Notes: generated by a model not told the origin, from the letters alone. A stretch of DNA of 64,000 nucleotides from Chryseobacterium sp. 18061 (GCA_902706205.1 CACSKA010000006.1:186001-250000); one strand, 5' to 3'. Counted from the first letter of the stretch, positions 49,712 to 59,273 are shown. Translations and numbers: made by a program.

Positions 49712-49747
49712 CCAGCTATGCAATTTATTCATGGCGAGTATGACATA
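49712..49747. repeat. 36-bp repeat, copy 1 (upstream of lysR)
   Basis: This segment matches 51406-51441 at 30 of 36 positions in the same orientation. Both share CCAGCTATGCAATTT, then TCATGGC and TATGACA. An imperfect dyad GCTATG-N9-CATGGC lies inside. It occupies almost the whole gap between the FAD-protein stop and the LysR start. A repeated operator for the adjacent LysR protein is the simplest reading. Confidence 0.75.
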
Positions 49748-49750
49748 GCG

Positions 49751-51361
49751 CTACAGCTCGATAAACGGCAATCGCCTGCGGCAACGATCGGCTGGTTTCG
49801 ACACCGCACTGGCGATGTTTTTTCCGATTTCCGCACTGACCGTCAGGCCTTGTACAAACGGTCTGTCATGCATCAAATACGGCAGGGCGCCAAAGGCGAT
49901 ACGCCCGCGCATGCAGGGCGGCTCCAGCAAGGTGTAATCATCGGCGACGTCGGGGAAATCCTCTCCGGTGGTCTGAAGTTGCTGGCGTAAAGAGGGAAAC
50001 GGCAAATCTTTTATCTTCATCGATTTCTGCCCTCGGGCATCAATAAAGGTATCGAATTCGTAAGTATCACCTTGACCCGAAATAACGGTGCCGTTGTCTT
50101 TCACGGTCATGGTGTAATCCTCGCCGAGGGCGTGCAGGCTCAGGATCCCGGCTTCGCGCAGGGCCAGCAGCCGACGAATTGATTGCGGCGGAATCGCGGT
50201 GTAGTTATCGATAAACACCTTTGACAGCCCGTGCTTAAAGCGTTCCCGGTCAGCGTCAGTCAGCGACGGCACGATATCTTCCACCGGTTCGTGAAGTCTC
50301 AGAATGGTGTAGCGCCAGGGCACGGTGTGTTTTTCTCGTTTATTACGTTCGACTTCCTGCAAATTCGCCTCCGCCCAGTGAAACGGCCCGTGCTGATGAC
50401 GGTCGGCAAACCAGGCCCTGGAGAAGGTGTCGGCATTCAGCGAGTGAAGGGCGATTTTCGCGCTCCACTTCGGGTCAGCACATTCAAGTTCCTTCACGAT
50501 AAGCGCAAATACGCGGTCCAGTAATCCCTCACTTCCGGCGGCGATTTCCTGCTGTAGCGCTGATTCTGTTACTACGGCGAGCGGCTCATAGGGGATAGGA
50601 CAGTAAAAGTCGGCTTCGGGCAAAATCCCGGAGCGGGATAACAGCGTAATCTGCAACGCCTCGCTGCCGTCGTCGAGCGTAAATTGCGCCGGTTGATTAT
50701 CAGATTCGGTGAAGGTGCCGTGCTGCACGACGACAGCCATCGCGGCGTCGATGGCGCTTAACGAGGCACCCATAATGCCGATTCTGCCCGCATCGATGTG
50801 AGCTTCAATCAAGCCGGACCAGGGGCTGGGGAAATAAGAGCGCGTCGCCGTGTCGTCGTCCGGCCAGACGTGCCCGGTGGCGATCACCGCTAAATCAAAG
50901 AGTTCAGATACCGCTTCGCCTTCAGCCCACAGGGCGACGCCATCGTCCGTAACCTTGAGGTCCGTGACTTCGCAGGATTCATGCACCGTAATCTCAAAGC
51001 CCTGTTTTTTTGCCTGGTCGACTAACTGCAGAAACTGGTCGCGATAGTATTCACCAAGCAAAATGCGCGGCAGAAACTGGCGCTCGTGCAGGGTGTCGAC
51101 CGCCACGCCATAGCGTGCCAGATGCGCCGGACTCTGGCTTTTGAGCCATTCCAAATAGCGGCTAAATATCGGCGGAATTTCAATGCTGGCAATGTTCGCC
51201 AGCATCAGTCGGGAGTTGTCTTCATCAGCATAAGGCATCCCGACGCCCGCTTCGTCGGCGCGTTCATACAGCGTAATGGCGACCGGGGTCGGGTTCTTCA
51301 GTATCGAGTAAAAGGTGTAAATGCCGGTTGGGCCACTGCCGACTATCGCGATTCGTTTCAT
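49751..51361 (-). CDS. FAD/NAD(P)-binding protein (NAD_binding_9-type), function unknown
   Basis: A 536-residue flavoprotein-like protein. The dinucleotide-binding motif IVGSGPTGIYTFYSI opens the chain, a second motif IGIMGASLSAIDAAMAVV lies near 200, and an ATG-type motif (LAVIATGHVW) near 160. This matches the FAD-NAD(P)-binding family found next to transporters and amino-acid enzymes, none well studied. It is divergent from an aminotransferase and an amino-acid binding protein, suggesting an oxidation or hydroxylation of an amino acid or its oxo-acid. That is inference. Confidence 0.75.
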   Translation of the reverse strand: MKRIAIVGSGPTGIYTFYSILKNPTPVAITLYERADEAGVGMPYADEDNSRLMLANIASIEIPPIFSRYLEWLKSQSPAHLARYGVAVDTLHERQFLPRILLGEYYRDQFLQLVDQAKKQGFEITVHESCEVTDLKVTDDGVALWAEGEAVSELFDLAVIATGHVWPDDDTATRSYFPSPWSGLIEAHIDAGRIGIMGASLSAIDAAMAVVVQHGTFTESDNQPAQFTLDDGSEALQITLLSRSGILPEADFYCPIPYEPLAVVTESALQQEIAAGSEGLLDRVFALIVKELECADPKWSAKIALHSLNADTFSRAWFADRHQHGPFHWAEANLQEVERNKREKHTVPWRYTILRLHEPVEDIVPSLTDADRERFKHGLSKVFIDNYTAIPPQSIRRLLALREAGILSLHALGEDYTMTVKDNGTVISGQGDTYEFDTFIDARGQKSMKIKDLPFPSLRQQLQTTGEDFPDVADDYTLLEPPCMRGRIAFGALPYLMHDRPFVQGLTVSAEIGKNIASAVSKPADRCRRRLPFIEL

Positions 51362-51405
51362 TGTTGCTCACCTGAATTTGACTGCTGTAAGTCTAGACTC
51401 AGATG

Positions 51406-51441
51406 CCAGCTATGCAATTTTCTCATGGCTACTATGACAAC
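51406..51441. repeat. 36-bp repeat, copy 2 (divergent promoter)
   Basis: Second copy of the sequence at 49712-49747 (30/36 identical), placed in the 148-bp region between the FAD-protein gene and the aminotransferase gene. It includes the dyad GCTATG-N9-CATGGC. Immediately after it is a second palindrome, ACAAT-TCG-ATTGT (51440-51452). The location suits control of both divergent units by the LysR protein encoded at 48808-49704. Confidence 0.75.
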
Positions 51442-51509
51442 AATTCGATTGTCGGCTTCTGAGGCTTTGTATTGAATAGTTATGCACATTTACTGAGAAA
51501 GGATTGGCA

Positions 51510-52679
51510 ATGACTCTGCGTTCTCCGGTGAAAACCCGTACCAAGCTGCCCGATGTGGGCACCACCATCTTTACCGTGATTGGCCAGCTTTCTTCTCAGC
51601 ATAACGCCATTAATCTATCCCAGGGCGCACCAAATTTTGCCTGCGATACGCGACTGGTGCAGGGCGTTACGCGCGCGATGGAAGAGGGGCATAACCAGTA
51701 TGCGCCAATGACCGGGCTGCGTGCGTTGAAAACACGCGTCGCGGAGAAAATTGCTGATTTGTACGGCACCCAATACGACGTTGACAGCGAAGTGCTGATC
51801 ACCGCCAGCGCCAGCGAAGGTCTTTATTCCGCCATCAGCGGGTTGGTTCACCCGGGCGATGAAGTCATTTATTTTGAGCCGTCATTCGATAGCTATGCGC
51901 CGATTGTCCGTTTGCAGGGCGCCACGCCGGTGGCTATCAAGCTGACGGTCCCGGATTTCACCGTCAACTGGGACGAAGTGCGCGCGGCAATCACGCCACG
52001 CACGCGGATGATCATCATCAACACGCCGCATAACCCTAGCGGGAAAGTGTTTGATGCCAATGATTTACAACAGCTTGCGGCATTGACCCGCAACACCGAT
52101 ATTGTTGTCCTGTCTGACGAGGTGTATGAGCACGTGGTGTTCGATGGTCAGCCGCATCACGGTATGGCGACACACCCGCAGCTGGCTGAACGCAGCGTGA
52201 TTATTTCATCGCTCGGCAAGACTTATCACGTCACCGGCTGGCGAGTGGGTTACTGCGTGGCTCCGGCGGAAATAATGGATGAAATCTGCAAAGTGCATCA
52301 GTTTTTGATGTTCTCCGCCGATACTCCAATGCAGTATGCATTCGCGGAACATATGAATGATCCGCAAACCTGGCTGTCGCTGTCAGCATTTTATCAGCGC
52401 AAGCGCGACCTGTTGCAAACCCTGCTGGCGGAGTCGCCGTTTAAGCTGCTGCCCAGCCAGGGCTCGTTCTTCCTGTTAGCCGATTACAGCCATTTCAGTG
52501 ATGAAAGCGACAGTGAAATAGTGAAACGCCTGATTGTTGATCATGGCGTGGCGACCATTCCGCTGTCGGCGTTTTACACCGATGGAACAGATAACAAACT
52601 GATTCGCCTCTCTTTTGCTAAAGATGAGGCTACATTACGGGCAGGCGCTGCGGCCCTGTGTCAGGTTAAATCACGTTAA
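51510..52679 (+). CDS. PLP-dependent aminotransferase, YbdL (methionine aminotransferase)-like
   Basis: A 389-residue fold-type I aminotransferase. The PLP Lys is in SSLGKTYHVTGWRVGY, the Asp in VVLSDEVYEHVVF and the Asn/Pro in INTPHNPSGKV; SQGAPNF binds substrate. It is close to E. coli YbdL, a methionine aminotransferase, but is a separate gene here. The ATG at 51510 has AAAGGA (51498-51503) before it; a TTG at 51504 lies in that site. The next gene follows by 12 bp, so transport and transamination of one amino acid are probably coexpressed. Confidence 0.88.
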   Translation: MTLRSPVKTRTKLPDVGTTIFTVIGQLSSQHNAINLSQGAPNFACDTRLVQGVTRAMEEGHNQYAPMTGLRALKTRVAEKIADLYGTQYDVDSEVLITASASEGLYSAISGLVHPGDEVIYFEPSFDSYAPIVRLQGATPVAIKLTVPDFTVNWDEVRAAITPRTRMIIINTPHNPSGKVFDANDLQQLAALTRNTDIVVLSDEVYEHVVFDGQPHHGMATHPQLAERSVIISSLGKTYHVTGWRVGYCVAPAEIMDEICKVHQFLMFSADTPMQYAFAEHMNDPQTWLSLSAFYQRKRDLLQTLLAESPFKLLPSQGSFFLLADYSHFSDESDSEIVKRLIVDHGVATIPLSAFYTDGTDNKLIRLSFAKDEATLRAGAAALCQVKSR

Positions 52680-52691
52680 GGGGCGTTGGCG

Positions 52692-53465
52692 ATGAAACTG
52701 AAAGCACTGATTGTGGGCATGGGCCTGTTTTGTTCGGTCTCTTCCTTTGCGGCAGGCGAGTTGCGTTTCGGCGTGGAAGCGGAATATCCGCCGTTTGAAA
52801 GCCGGAATGCTACAGGCGAACTGCAGGGTTTTGATATCGATTTGGGTAATGCCATCTGTAAAGCGGCCGAGCTGAAATGCAGTTGGGTGGAAAGCTCGTT
52901 TGATTCGCTGATCCCAGGGCTGGTGGCCAAGAAATTTGACGCCATTAACTCGGCGATGAACATCACCGAGCAGCGCCGCAAAAGTATCGATTTTACCCAG
53001 CCGATTTACCGCATTCCATCGCAGTTAGTCGGCAAAGAAGGGAGCGGGATGCAGGCCACGCCGGACGGACTGAATGGTAAAACTATCGGCGTGTTACAGG
53101 GTTCTATCCAGGAAACCTATGCCAAAGAGCATTGGGAAAAGCACGGCGTGACAGTGGTATCCTACAAAGATCAGAATATGGCGTGGGCCGATTTGCTCAA
53201 CGGTCGTATCGACGCCTCGTTGGTGATGTCTGCCGCCGGGCAGGCCGGATTCCTCAGCAAGCCGCAGGGCAAAGGTTTCGGCTTTATCGGCAAACCGGTA
53301 GCGGATGACACCATTCTGGGCAGCGGCATTGGTTTTGGCTTGCGTAAAGGCGATGCCGCGGAGAAGAAACAGCTGGATGCGGCAATTGATAAAGTGCGCG
53401 CCGACGGCACGATTACCAAACTCGCAGCAAAATATTTCCCCGGCATAGACGTTAGCGTTAAGTAA
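52692..53465 (+). CDS. Periplasmic amino-acid-binding protein, ArgT/HisJ family
   Basis: A 257-residue solute-binding protein with a Sec signal peptide (cleaved near SSFAA, about residue 22) and the family pattern ELRFGVEAEYPPFESRNATGELQGFDIDLGNAIC and the Arg/Asp ligand segments (NITEQRRKSIDFTQPIY). This is the polar/basic amino-acid branch (lysine-arginine-ornithine, histidine). No permease or ATPase genes accompany it, so it probably docks on a transporter encoded elsewhere, such as HisQMP. A terminator follows, so it ends the two-gene operon. Confidence 0.88.
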   Translation: MKLKALIVGMGLFCSVSSFAAGELRFGVEAEYPPFESRNATGELQGFDIDLGNAICKAAELKCSWVESSFDSLIPGLVAKKFDAINSAMNITEQRRKSIDFTQPIYRIPSQLVGKEGSGMQATPDGLNGKTIGVLQGSIQETYAKEHWEKHGVTVVSYKDQNMAWADLLNGRIDASLVMSAAGQAGFLSKPQGKGFGFIGKPVADDTILGSGIGFGLRKGDAAEKKQLDAAIDKVRADGTITKLAAKYFPGIDVSVK

Positions 53466-53482
53466 AAGACCCCACTTATAAG

Positions 53483-53520
53483 GCTCCAGCAGCGTTATCG
53501 CTCCTGGAGCTTTGGCTTTT
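53483..53520 (+). terminator. Terminator after the amino-acid-binding protein gene
   Basis: GCTCCAG (53483-53489) pairs with CTGGAGC (53504-53510), followed by TTTGGCTTTTT. It lies 18 bp after the stop. The remainder of the gap to opgD (53521-53689) should hold the opgD promoter, which I cannot place with confidence. Confidence 0.75.
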
Positions 53521-53689
53521 TAAGGATTGACCAAAATTTACAGCACGATTCAGGGTCTTCCGATCGCAATTATTTATTTCCCGGTTTAGGCGCATTTTGT
53601 ACCGCCAGCAATTGGATTATCAGCGTTTTTTGTCTAGAGTGGGCGATTCTTAGCGAAGTCGATTATCACAGAAGGACGCTGACTCAGGC

Positions 53690-55345
53690 ATGAACCGCAG
53701 ACACTTTATAAAATCTTCAATGGCTGTAGCCGCGGTGAGCGCTACAACTGGAATCGCCTCACTATTCTCCAAAGCGGCACTGGCTGACGACTCGTCGATT
53801 GCCGATGGACAAACCCGCCGCTTTGACTACTCCGTTCTGCAATCCATGGCGCGCGATCTGGCGAGCCAGTCGTGGGGCGGCGCACCGAAAGATCTGCCGA
53901 AAACCCTGGCAGAGCTGACGCCGCAGGCTTACAACAGCATTCAGTACGACGCCTCTCAGTCGCTGTGGAATAACATCGAAGACCGCAAGCTGGATATCCA
54001 GTTCTTCCACGTTGGGATGGGTTTCCGCCGCCGCGTGCGCATGTTCTCTCTCGATACGGCTTCACAGCAGGCGCGTGAAATTCACTTCCGCCCGGAGCTG
54101 TTCAAATACAACGACGCGGGCGTCGACACCAAACAGCTGGAAGGGCAGACCGATCTCGGCTTCGCCGGTTTCCGCACCTTTAAAGCGCCTGAGCTGGCGC
54201 GCCGCGATATCGTGTCGTTCCTCGGCGCGAGCTACTTCCGTGCGGTCGACAGCACTTATCAGTATGGTTTGTCCGCCCGGGGCCTGGCGGTGGATACTTT
54301 CACCGACACGCCGGAAGAGTTCCCGGACTTCACCTCGTTCTGGTTTGAAACCGTCAAACCGGGCGCCACGGTATTCACCGTTTATGCGCTGCTCGACAGC
54401 CCAAGCGTCACCGGTGCCTACAAGTTCACCGTCAACTGCCAGGAAACGCAGGTGATCATGGATGTGGAAAACCACATCTTTGCGCGCAAAGACATCAAAC
54501 AGCTCGGCATTGCGCCGATGACCAGCATGTTCAGCTGCGGCAACAACGAACGCCGCACCTGCGACACCATTCACCCGCAAATCCACGACTCCGATCGCCT
54601 GGCGATGTGGCGTGGCAACGGCGAGTGGGTTTGTCGCCCGCTGAACAACCCACAGAAACTGCAGTTCAATGCGTTCCAGGACAAAAACCCACGCGGATTT
54701 GGTCTGCTGCAGCTTGACCGCGATTTCTCACACTATCAGGACGTAATGGGCTGGTACGACAAACGCCCAAGCCTGTGGGTCGAGCCGCGTAACCAGTGGG
54801 GCGAAGGGGCGGTATCACTGATGGAGATCCCGACGACCGGTGAAACGCTGGATAACATCGTCTGCTTCTGGCAGCCGAAGAAAGCGGTGAAGGCGGGCGA
54901 TGAGCTGGACTTCAAATATCGCCTGTACTGGGCTGCACAGCCGCCGGTACGTTCCCCGCTAGCGCGCGTGATGGCAACCCGCACCGGCATGGGTGGTTTC
55001 CCGGAAGGATGGGCGCCGGGTGAGCATTACCCTGAGAAATGGGCGCGTCGTTTCGCTATCGATTTTGTGGGTGGTGACCTGAAAGCCGCGGCACCGAAAG
55101 GCATCGAGCCGGTTATCACGCTTTCGAATGGCGAAGCGAAGCAGGTAGAAATCCTGTACGTCGAACCGTTCGACGGCTACCGGATCCTGTTTGACTGGTA
55201 TCCGACCAACGACTCTACCGACCCGGTTGAAATGCGCATGTTCCTGCGCTGTCAGGGTGATGCGGTAAGCGAAACATGGCTCTACCAGTATTTCCCACCG
55301 GCGGCGGATAAACGTAATTACGTTGATGACCGCGTAATGAAATAA
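53690..55345 (+). CDS. opgD: OpgD, osmoregulated periplasmic glucan biosynthesis protein
   Basis: A 551-residue protein, the same length as in E. coli. The N-terminus is a twin-arginine signal ([25 protein letters not shown]) with cleavage near AALA at residue 32, so the folded protein is exported by Tat. It belongs to the OpgG/OpgD family and controls the backbone of the periplasmic glucans. In E. coli it is followed by ydcH; here that small gene is missing and REP units follow. Confidence 0.96.
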   Translation: MNRRHFIKSSMAVAAVSATTGIASLFSKAALADDSSIADGQTRRFDYSVLQSMARDLASQSWGGAPKDLPKTLAELTPQAYNSIQYDASQSLWNNIEDRKLDIQFFHVGMGFRRRVRMFSLDTASQQAREIHFRPELFKYNDAGVDTKQLEGQTDLGFAGFRTFKAPELARRDIVSFLGASYFRAVDSTYQYGLSARGLAVDTFTDTPEEFPDFTSFWFETVKPGATVFTVYALLDSPSVTGAYKFTVNCQETQVIMDVENHIFARKDIKQLGIAPMTSMFSCGNNERRTCDTIHPQIHDSDRLAMWRGNGEWVCRPLNNPQKLQFNAFQDKNPRGFGLLQLDRDFSHYQDVMGWYDKRPSLWVEPRNQWGEGAVSLMEIPTTGETLDNIVCFWQPKKAVKAGDELDFKYRLYWAAQPPVRSPLARVMATRTGMGGFPEGWAPGEHYPEKWARRFAIDFVGGDLKAAAPKGIEPVITLSNGEAKQVEILYVEPFDGYRILFDWYPTNDSTDPVEMRMFLRCQGDAVSETWLYQYFPPAADKRNYVDDRVMK

Positions 55346-55354
55346 AGCGTGTCA

Positions 55355-55429
55355 GGCCCGGAGGCGTTAACGCTTATCGGGCCTATGATTGAGACGTCGT
55401 AGGCCCGGTAAATGGCAATGCCGCCGGGC
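55355..55429. repeat. Pair of REP units (BIME) after opgD
   Basis: Unit 1: GGCCCG (55355-55360) with CGGGCC (55378-55383). Unit 2: GCCCGG (55403-55408) with CCGGGC (55424-55429) and an inner GGCAATGCC. They lie between the convergent opgD and SDR genes and are the usual enterobacterial intergenic mosaic. Confidence 0.82.
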
Positions 55430-55438
55430 TATACACTT

Positions 55439-56224
55439 TTACTGATAACGCGTCGCCAGTTTCGGCGATTGTCCATTAAACGCCTGCAAATTCGCGTTCA
55501 ATGCCCGGCCCAGCAGCGTCACATCTTCCACGCCCGGCGCGCAAATCACTTCTCCGATTTCCATCGCACGTAAACTGGCGGTAACCACCTCTTCGGCGCT
55601 CATGCGCGGCAATGCGCTTAAATCCATTCCCTGACGCTCGTGAAACTCGGTCGCAACCACCCCCGGACACAGTATCTGCACATTCAGCCCCGCAGGCTTC
55701 AGTTCCTCATTCAATGCCAGCGACAGCGACACCAGATGGGACAGGGCGGCAACGTAGGTCGCACGGCCCGCGGCCTGTCCGAGCGGGGCGGTTGCACCAA
55801 AGCCCAGCATCCCGGCGACATTAATGATAGTGCCGTTTTGCCGAGCTACCATGCCCGGTGCGGCAGCGTGGGCAAGCAGCGTCGGTGCGACCACTTTTAC
55901 CTGCAACAACTCGCTGGCTTTTTCCACCGGCAGCGCGATGAAGGCCATATAATGCGCCACGCCTGCATTGTTGATGAGCAGCGTCAGCGGTTCCTGACGG
56001 CACAGTTCCGCCACGCGGTTCTGACCATCGGGCTGGCTTAAATCGGCAACCACGGGACGAATTTTCCCAGCCGGAAATTCAGCGACCAGAGCGTCAAGGC
56101 GGTCCTGGCGCCTGCCAACGGCAATCACGTCATAGCCGCTGTTCGCCAGTCGACGAGCGAAGGCCTGGCCAATTCCGGACGTCGCGCCGGTGACGAGGGC
56201 GATACGTTGGGTTGAATCTGACAT
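55439..56224 (-). CDS. SDR-family protein lacking the catalytic lysine
   Basis: A 261-residue short-chain dehydrogenase/reductase. The cofactor motif TGATSGIG and the NNAG motif are normal and PGVVATEF follows later. The active site is not: where relatives have Tyr-x-x-x-Lys, this protein has YVAAL, and the usual catalytic Ser position reads INVAGMLGF. The ATG at 56224 follows AGGAG by eight bases; the frame is open further upstream. It may bind NAD(P) without normal reductase activity, or use a different mechanism. Divergent from a LysR gene that probably controls it. Confidence 0.83.
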   Translation of the reverse strand: MSDSTQRIALVTGATSGIGQAFARRLANSGYDVIAVGRRQDRLDALVAEFPAGKIRPVVADLSQPDGQNRVAELCRQEPLTLLINNAGVAHYMAFIALPVEKASELLQVKVVAPTLLAHAAAPGMVARQNGTIINVAGMLGFGATAPLGQAAGRATYVAALSHLVSLSLALNEELKPAGLNVQILCPGVVATEFHERQGMDLSALPRMSAEEVVTASLRAMEIGEVICAPGVEDVTLLGRALNANLQAFNGQSPKLATRYQ

Positions 56225-56405
56225 AAAAAGTGCTCCTGGTTGACGCCGAAACGGTTCCGGCCTGCGGTTGATGTCGGTCATCTTAGTGAGTAATCGCGCG
56301 AACGATAATCCCCCAGCGAGCGCACGGCCCGTTCGCCATGGCGCACAATGATGTGAGTTACGCTATTCTGTAGCACCAGAAATGGCGAAACAGGCGGATA
56401 TAAAA

Positions 56406-57314
56406 ATGCCAAAACGAACAACTGACGAACTGAGTGACCTGAAAGCCTTCGCCAGCGTGGCTCATGCGGGCGGTTTTCGTGAAGCGGCCAGACTGTTGCA
56501 GTTAAGCCCTTCGGGCCTGAGCGACGCGGTGCGGCGGCTGGAGAATCATCTGGGGGTGCGGTTACTGCATCGCACCACCCGCAGCGTTTTGCCGACGGAG
56601 CAGGGCCAGAAATTGCTGGAGCGGGTTGCGCCCGCGTTTGCCGAACTGGAACTGGCGCTGCAAATCGTGAACTCTGCCCGCGATAAACCTGCCGGAAATT
56701 TGCGCCTGAACGTACCGGTCAATGCCACGCGGCTGTTTCTGGCCCCGTTGCTGACGCGTTTTCTGCACCGTTTTCCTGACATAAGCGTAGAGGTGATCGC
56801 CGAAACCGGGGTGATTGATATTGTTGCCGCCGGGTGCGATGCGGGGATCCGCTACGACGACCGGCTGGAACAGGACATGATTGCGATTCCTATTGGGCCG
56901 CGCGAACAGCGATTTGCCACCGCTGCCACGCCAGCACTCCTGGAAAAGTATGGCCTACCGCAGCACCCGGGCGATCTGCTGAAAATGCCGTGCATCCGTG
57001 GGCGCTTTGCCAAAGGGAATCTCGAGCGCTGGAGCTTTCAGCGCGGGGATGAAGTTTGTCACATAGAGCCACAAGGCCCGCTAATTTACAGCGGCGGCAC
57101 GGGGGCGGATTTAGGCGTTAGCCTGGCGCGGGAAGGGGTCGGCGTTATCCATCTGTTCGAAGGATGGCTGCAGCCATATCTCGACAGCGGCGAGCTGGAG
57201 CCTGTACTCAAAACCTGGTGGCAACCTTTCGCCGGGCCGTTTCTGTACTATTCCGGGCGTAAACTGCTGCCGCCCCCGCTACGTGCGTTTATCGATTTCA
57301 TCAGAGAAGCCTAG
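56406..57314 (+). CDS. LysR-family regulator, divergent from the SDR gene
   Basis: A LysR-type protein of about 302 residues, with the winged helix LKAFASVAHAGGFREAARLLQLSPSGLSDAVRRLENHLGVRLLHRTTRSV and a standard effector domain (CrgA-like branch). The ATG at 56406 has AGGCGG eight bases before it; an in-frame ATG at 56382 would add eight residues. The divergent layout with the SDR gene is typical of LysR regulators and their targets. Confidence 0.85.
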   Translation: MPKRTTDELSDLKAFASVAHAGGFREAARLLQLSPSGLSDAVRRLENHLGVRLLHRTTRSVLPTEQGQKLLERVAPAFAELELALQIVNSARDKPAGNLRLNVPVNATRLFLAPLLTRFLHRFPDISVEVIAETGVIDIVAAGCDAGIRYDDRLEQDMIAIPIGPREQRFATAATPALLEKYGLPQHPGDLLKMPCIRGRFAKGNLERWSFQRGDEVCHIEPQGPLIYSGGTGADLGVSLAREGVGVIHLFEGWLQPYLDSGELEPVLKTWWQPFAGPFLYYSGRKLLPPPLRAFIDFIREA

Positions 57315-57385
57315 TTCTGGTAAGCGCAGCGCCACCGGGAGCCCGGCGGCACTTCGTTTTTGCGGGCCTACAGGATCTGGCATTC

Positions 57386-58543
57386 TCAACCCAATGGGCC
57401 GCCGATAATTGTTTCGCGCATTCCTGCCAAAATGCGGTCGCCGGTTTCCTGGTACAAATCGGCGTACCAGGCTTTGGTTTCCTGCATATCTTTGCCGTGG
57501 GTGACGTCGCAGCGTTTACGTGCTTTGAGAACCAAATCCTTCACCCGCCAGGCGCGTTTTTCCTGGTAGCGCAGCAGGGCGTCTTCAATTCCCAGAGAAT
57601 GCGTTTGCAGAGTCATCGCCAGTACTACCGCGTCTTCCATCGCCGCGCACCCGCCCTGACCGATATCCGGTGTGGTGCTGTGTCCGGCATCGCCGAGCAA
57701 CGCCACGCGGCCGCGAACCAGAGTTTCCAGCGGTTCGATGTCGTGAATTTCAATGCGGTTGATGGTCAGCGGATCAATCTGCGCAATCAGCTGTTGCACC
57801 GGGTCAGCCCAGCCGCTGAAATAGCGCTGTAAATCTGCGCGGGCGGTATCCCGGTCTTCCGCCAGTCCGGTTGGCAGCGGCACGTCGAAGAAGAAGTAGA
57901 AGCGATTCCCGGCGACTGGCATCAACGACACGCGTTTGCCTTCGCCCACCCAGGTCGTCCACTGGTTGGCGGGCGCGAGGGAGTCATCGATGGTGACCAG
58001 TCCGTTCCAGTTGACGTAACCGGCGTAGCGGCGTTCCGTCTGATAGCCAATCACCCATGAGCGGATCGCCGAATGCGCGCCATCGGCGGCGATCAGCAGG
58101 TCTGCTTCGGCAGTGTGTCCGTCTTCAAACGTGGCGCGAACGCCGTCTGCGAAGGATTCGACGCTGACGACGCGTTTGCCGAACTGCACCTCGTCGCGTC
58201 CGTAGGTGTCGAGCAGCATGTCCTGCAATCCGGCGCGGGCCACTGGCCACGGGCGTTCGCCGACGCTTTGTACCAGCGGGTCGAGGCTGAAACGCGTCAT
58301 GGTCTGGTTATGGCGGAAATCGCGATAGGACATATACTCCAATGGCCCCCCTAATTTTCGCAGCTGCTCTTTCATACCCAGCCAATTCAAACATTTAACG
58401 CCGTTTGGCCAGATTGAAATGGCGGCGCCAACCGGTTTAATCTGTTTAACAGCTTCATAAACCTCGGTTTCAATGCCGCACTGCTTCAGGGCGATGGCCG
58501 CAGAGAGGCCACCAATGCCACCACCTATCACAATTGCTTTCAT
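57386..58543 (-). CDS. hpxO: HpxO, FAD-dependent urate hydroxylase
   Basis: A 385-residue flavoprotein monooxygenase closely similar to Klebsiella HpxO (384), which turns urate into 5-hydroxyisourate with NADH and O2. The FAD motif is MKAIVIGGGIGGLSAA, the second motif is DLLIAADGAHSAIR and the third is RVALLGDAGHSTTPDIGQGG. The ATG at 58543 follows AAAGGAGA. No other purine-catabolism (hpx) genes are in the window, so the gene is isolated here. Confidence 0.93.
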   Translation of the reverse strand: MKAIVIGGGIGGLSAAIALKQCGIETEVYEAVKQIKPVGAAISIWPNGVKCLNWLGMKEQLRKLGGPLEYMSYRDFRHNQTMTRFSLDPLVQSVGERPWPVARAGLQDMLLDTYGRDEVQFGKRVVSVESFADGVRATFEDGHTAEADLLIAADGAHSAIRSWVIGYQTERRYAGYVNWNGLVTIDDSLAPANQWTTWVGEGKRVSLMPVAGNRFYFFFDVPLPTGLAEDRDTARADLQRYFSGWADPVQQLIAQIDPLTINRIEIHDIEPLETLVRGRVALLGDAGHSTTPDIGQGGCAAMEDAVVLAMTLQTHSLGIEDALLRYQEKRAWRVKDLVLKARKRCDVTHGKDMQETKAWYADLYQETGDRILAGMRETIIGGPLG

Positions 58544-58706
58544 CTTGTTGTCTCTCCTTTGGGTTACAAATGAATAAAGCAAGAGACGTGCCAGTCAGGC
58601 GTGCCGCGTCAGCCGTGGGTTTTGCGCACGTTGCCCCGCCATGGCGCACATTTGTGATGAGAGTGCGCATTGTTTTAGTGCGTTATCGCTGAAAAAAGGA
58701 GTCATC

Positions 58707-59273
58707 ATGACCGAAGAATTTGCGCTACAGGACGAAATAATCCCGATTTCAGAGGGGCTTTCGCTGCATGCGGCACATGAGCGTTTTGTTTCACCGCTGC
58801 ACCAATTGGTTCTTAGTAATCGTCACTGGCTACAGCATTCGCTTAACTGGCCGCAATTTGTCGGTGGTGAAGACGACACCCGGCAAAACCTGCTCAGCAA
58901 CCGGATGCTGCACCAGCGCGGTTATGCCAAGGTATTCATGATCGTGCAGGATGATGGCGTGGTCGGTGTGCTGTCGTTTAACGCAATTGAGCCGCTAAAC
59001 AAGACCGGCTACATCGGCTACTGGCTGGATGAAGCGCATCAGGGGCAAGGGATTATCACCCATTGTCTGCAGGCGTTTATGCACTATTACGCGCAGCAGG
59101 GCGAAGTACGGCGGTTTGTGATTAAGTGTCGCGTGGAGAATGAGCGCAGCAACCAGGTGGCGCTGCGTAACGGATTTTTACTGGAAGGTTGCCTGAAACA
59201 GGCGGAGTTTCTCAACGGTCATTATCACGACCAGAATATCTACGCCCGGATAATCGACGAGGTTTTAGAGTGA
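58707..59273 (+). CDS. rimL: RimL, ribosomal protein L7/L12 N-acetyltransferase
   Basis: A 188-residue GNAT acetyltransferase orthologous to E. coli RimL, which acetylates the N-terminal Ser of L12 to give L7. The acetyl-CoA segment is [22 protein letters not shown], followed by [26 protein letters not shown]. It is about nine residues longer at the N-terminus than E. coli RimL. The start at 58707 follows AAAGGAG. Its last nine bases overlap the end of the convergent ydcK. Confidence 0.94.
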   Translation: MTEEFALQDEIIPISEGLSLHAAHERFVSPLHQLVLSNRHWLQHSLNWPQFVGGEDDTRQNLLSNRMLHQRGYAKVFMIVQDDGVVGVLSFNAIEPLNKTGYIGYWLDEAHQGQGIITHCLQAFMHYYAQQGEVRRFVIKCRVENERSNQVALRNGFLLEGCLKQAEFLNGHYHDQNIYARIIDEVLE

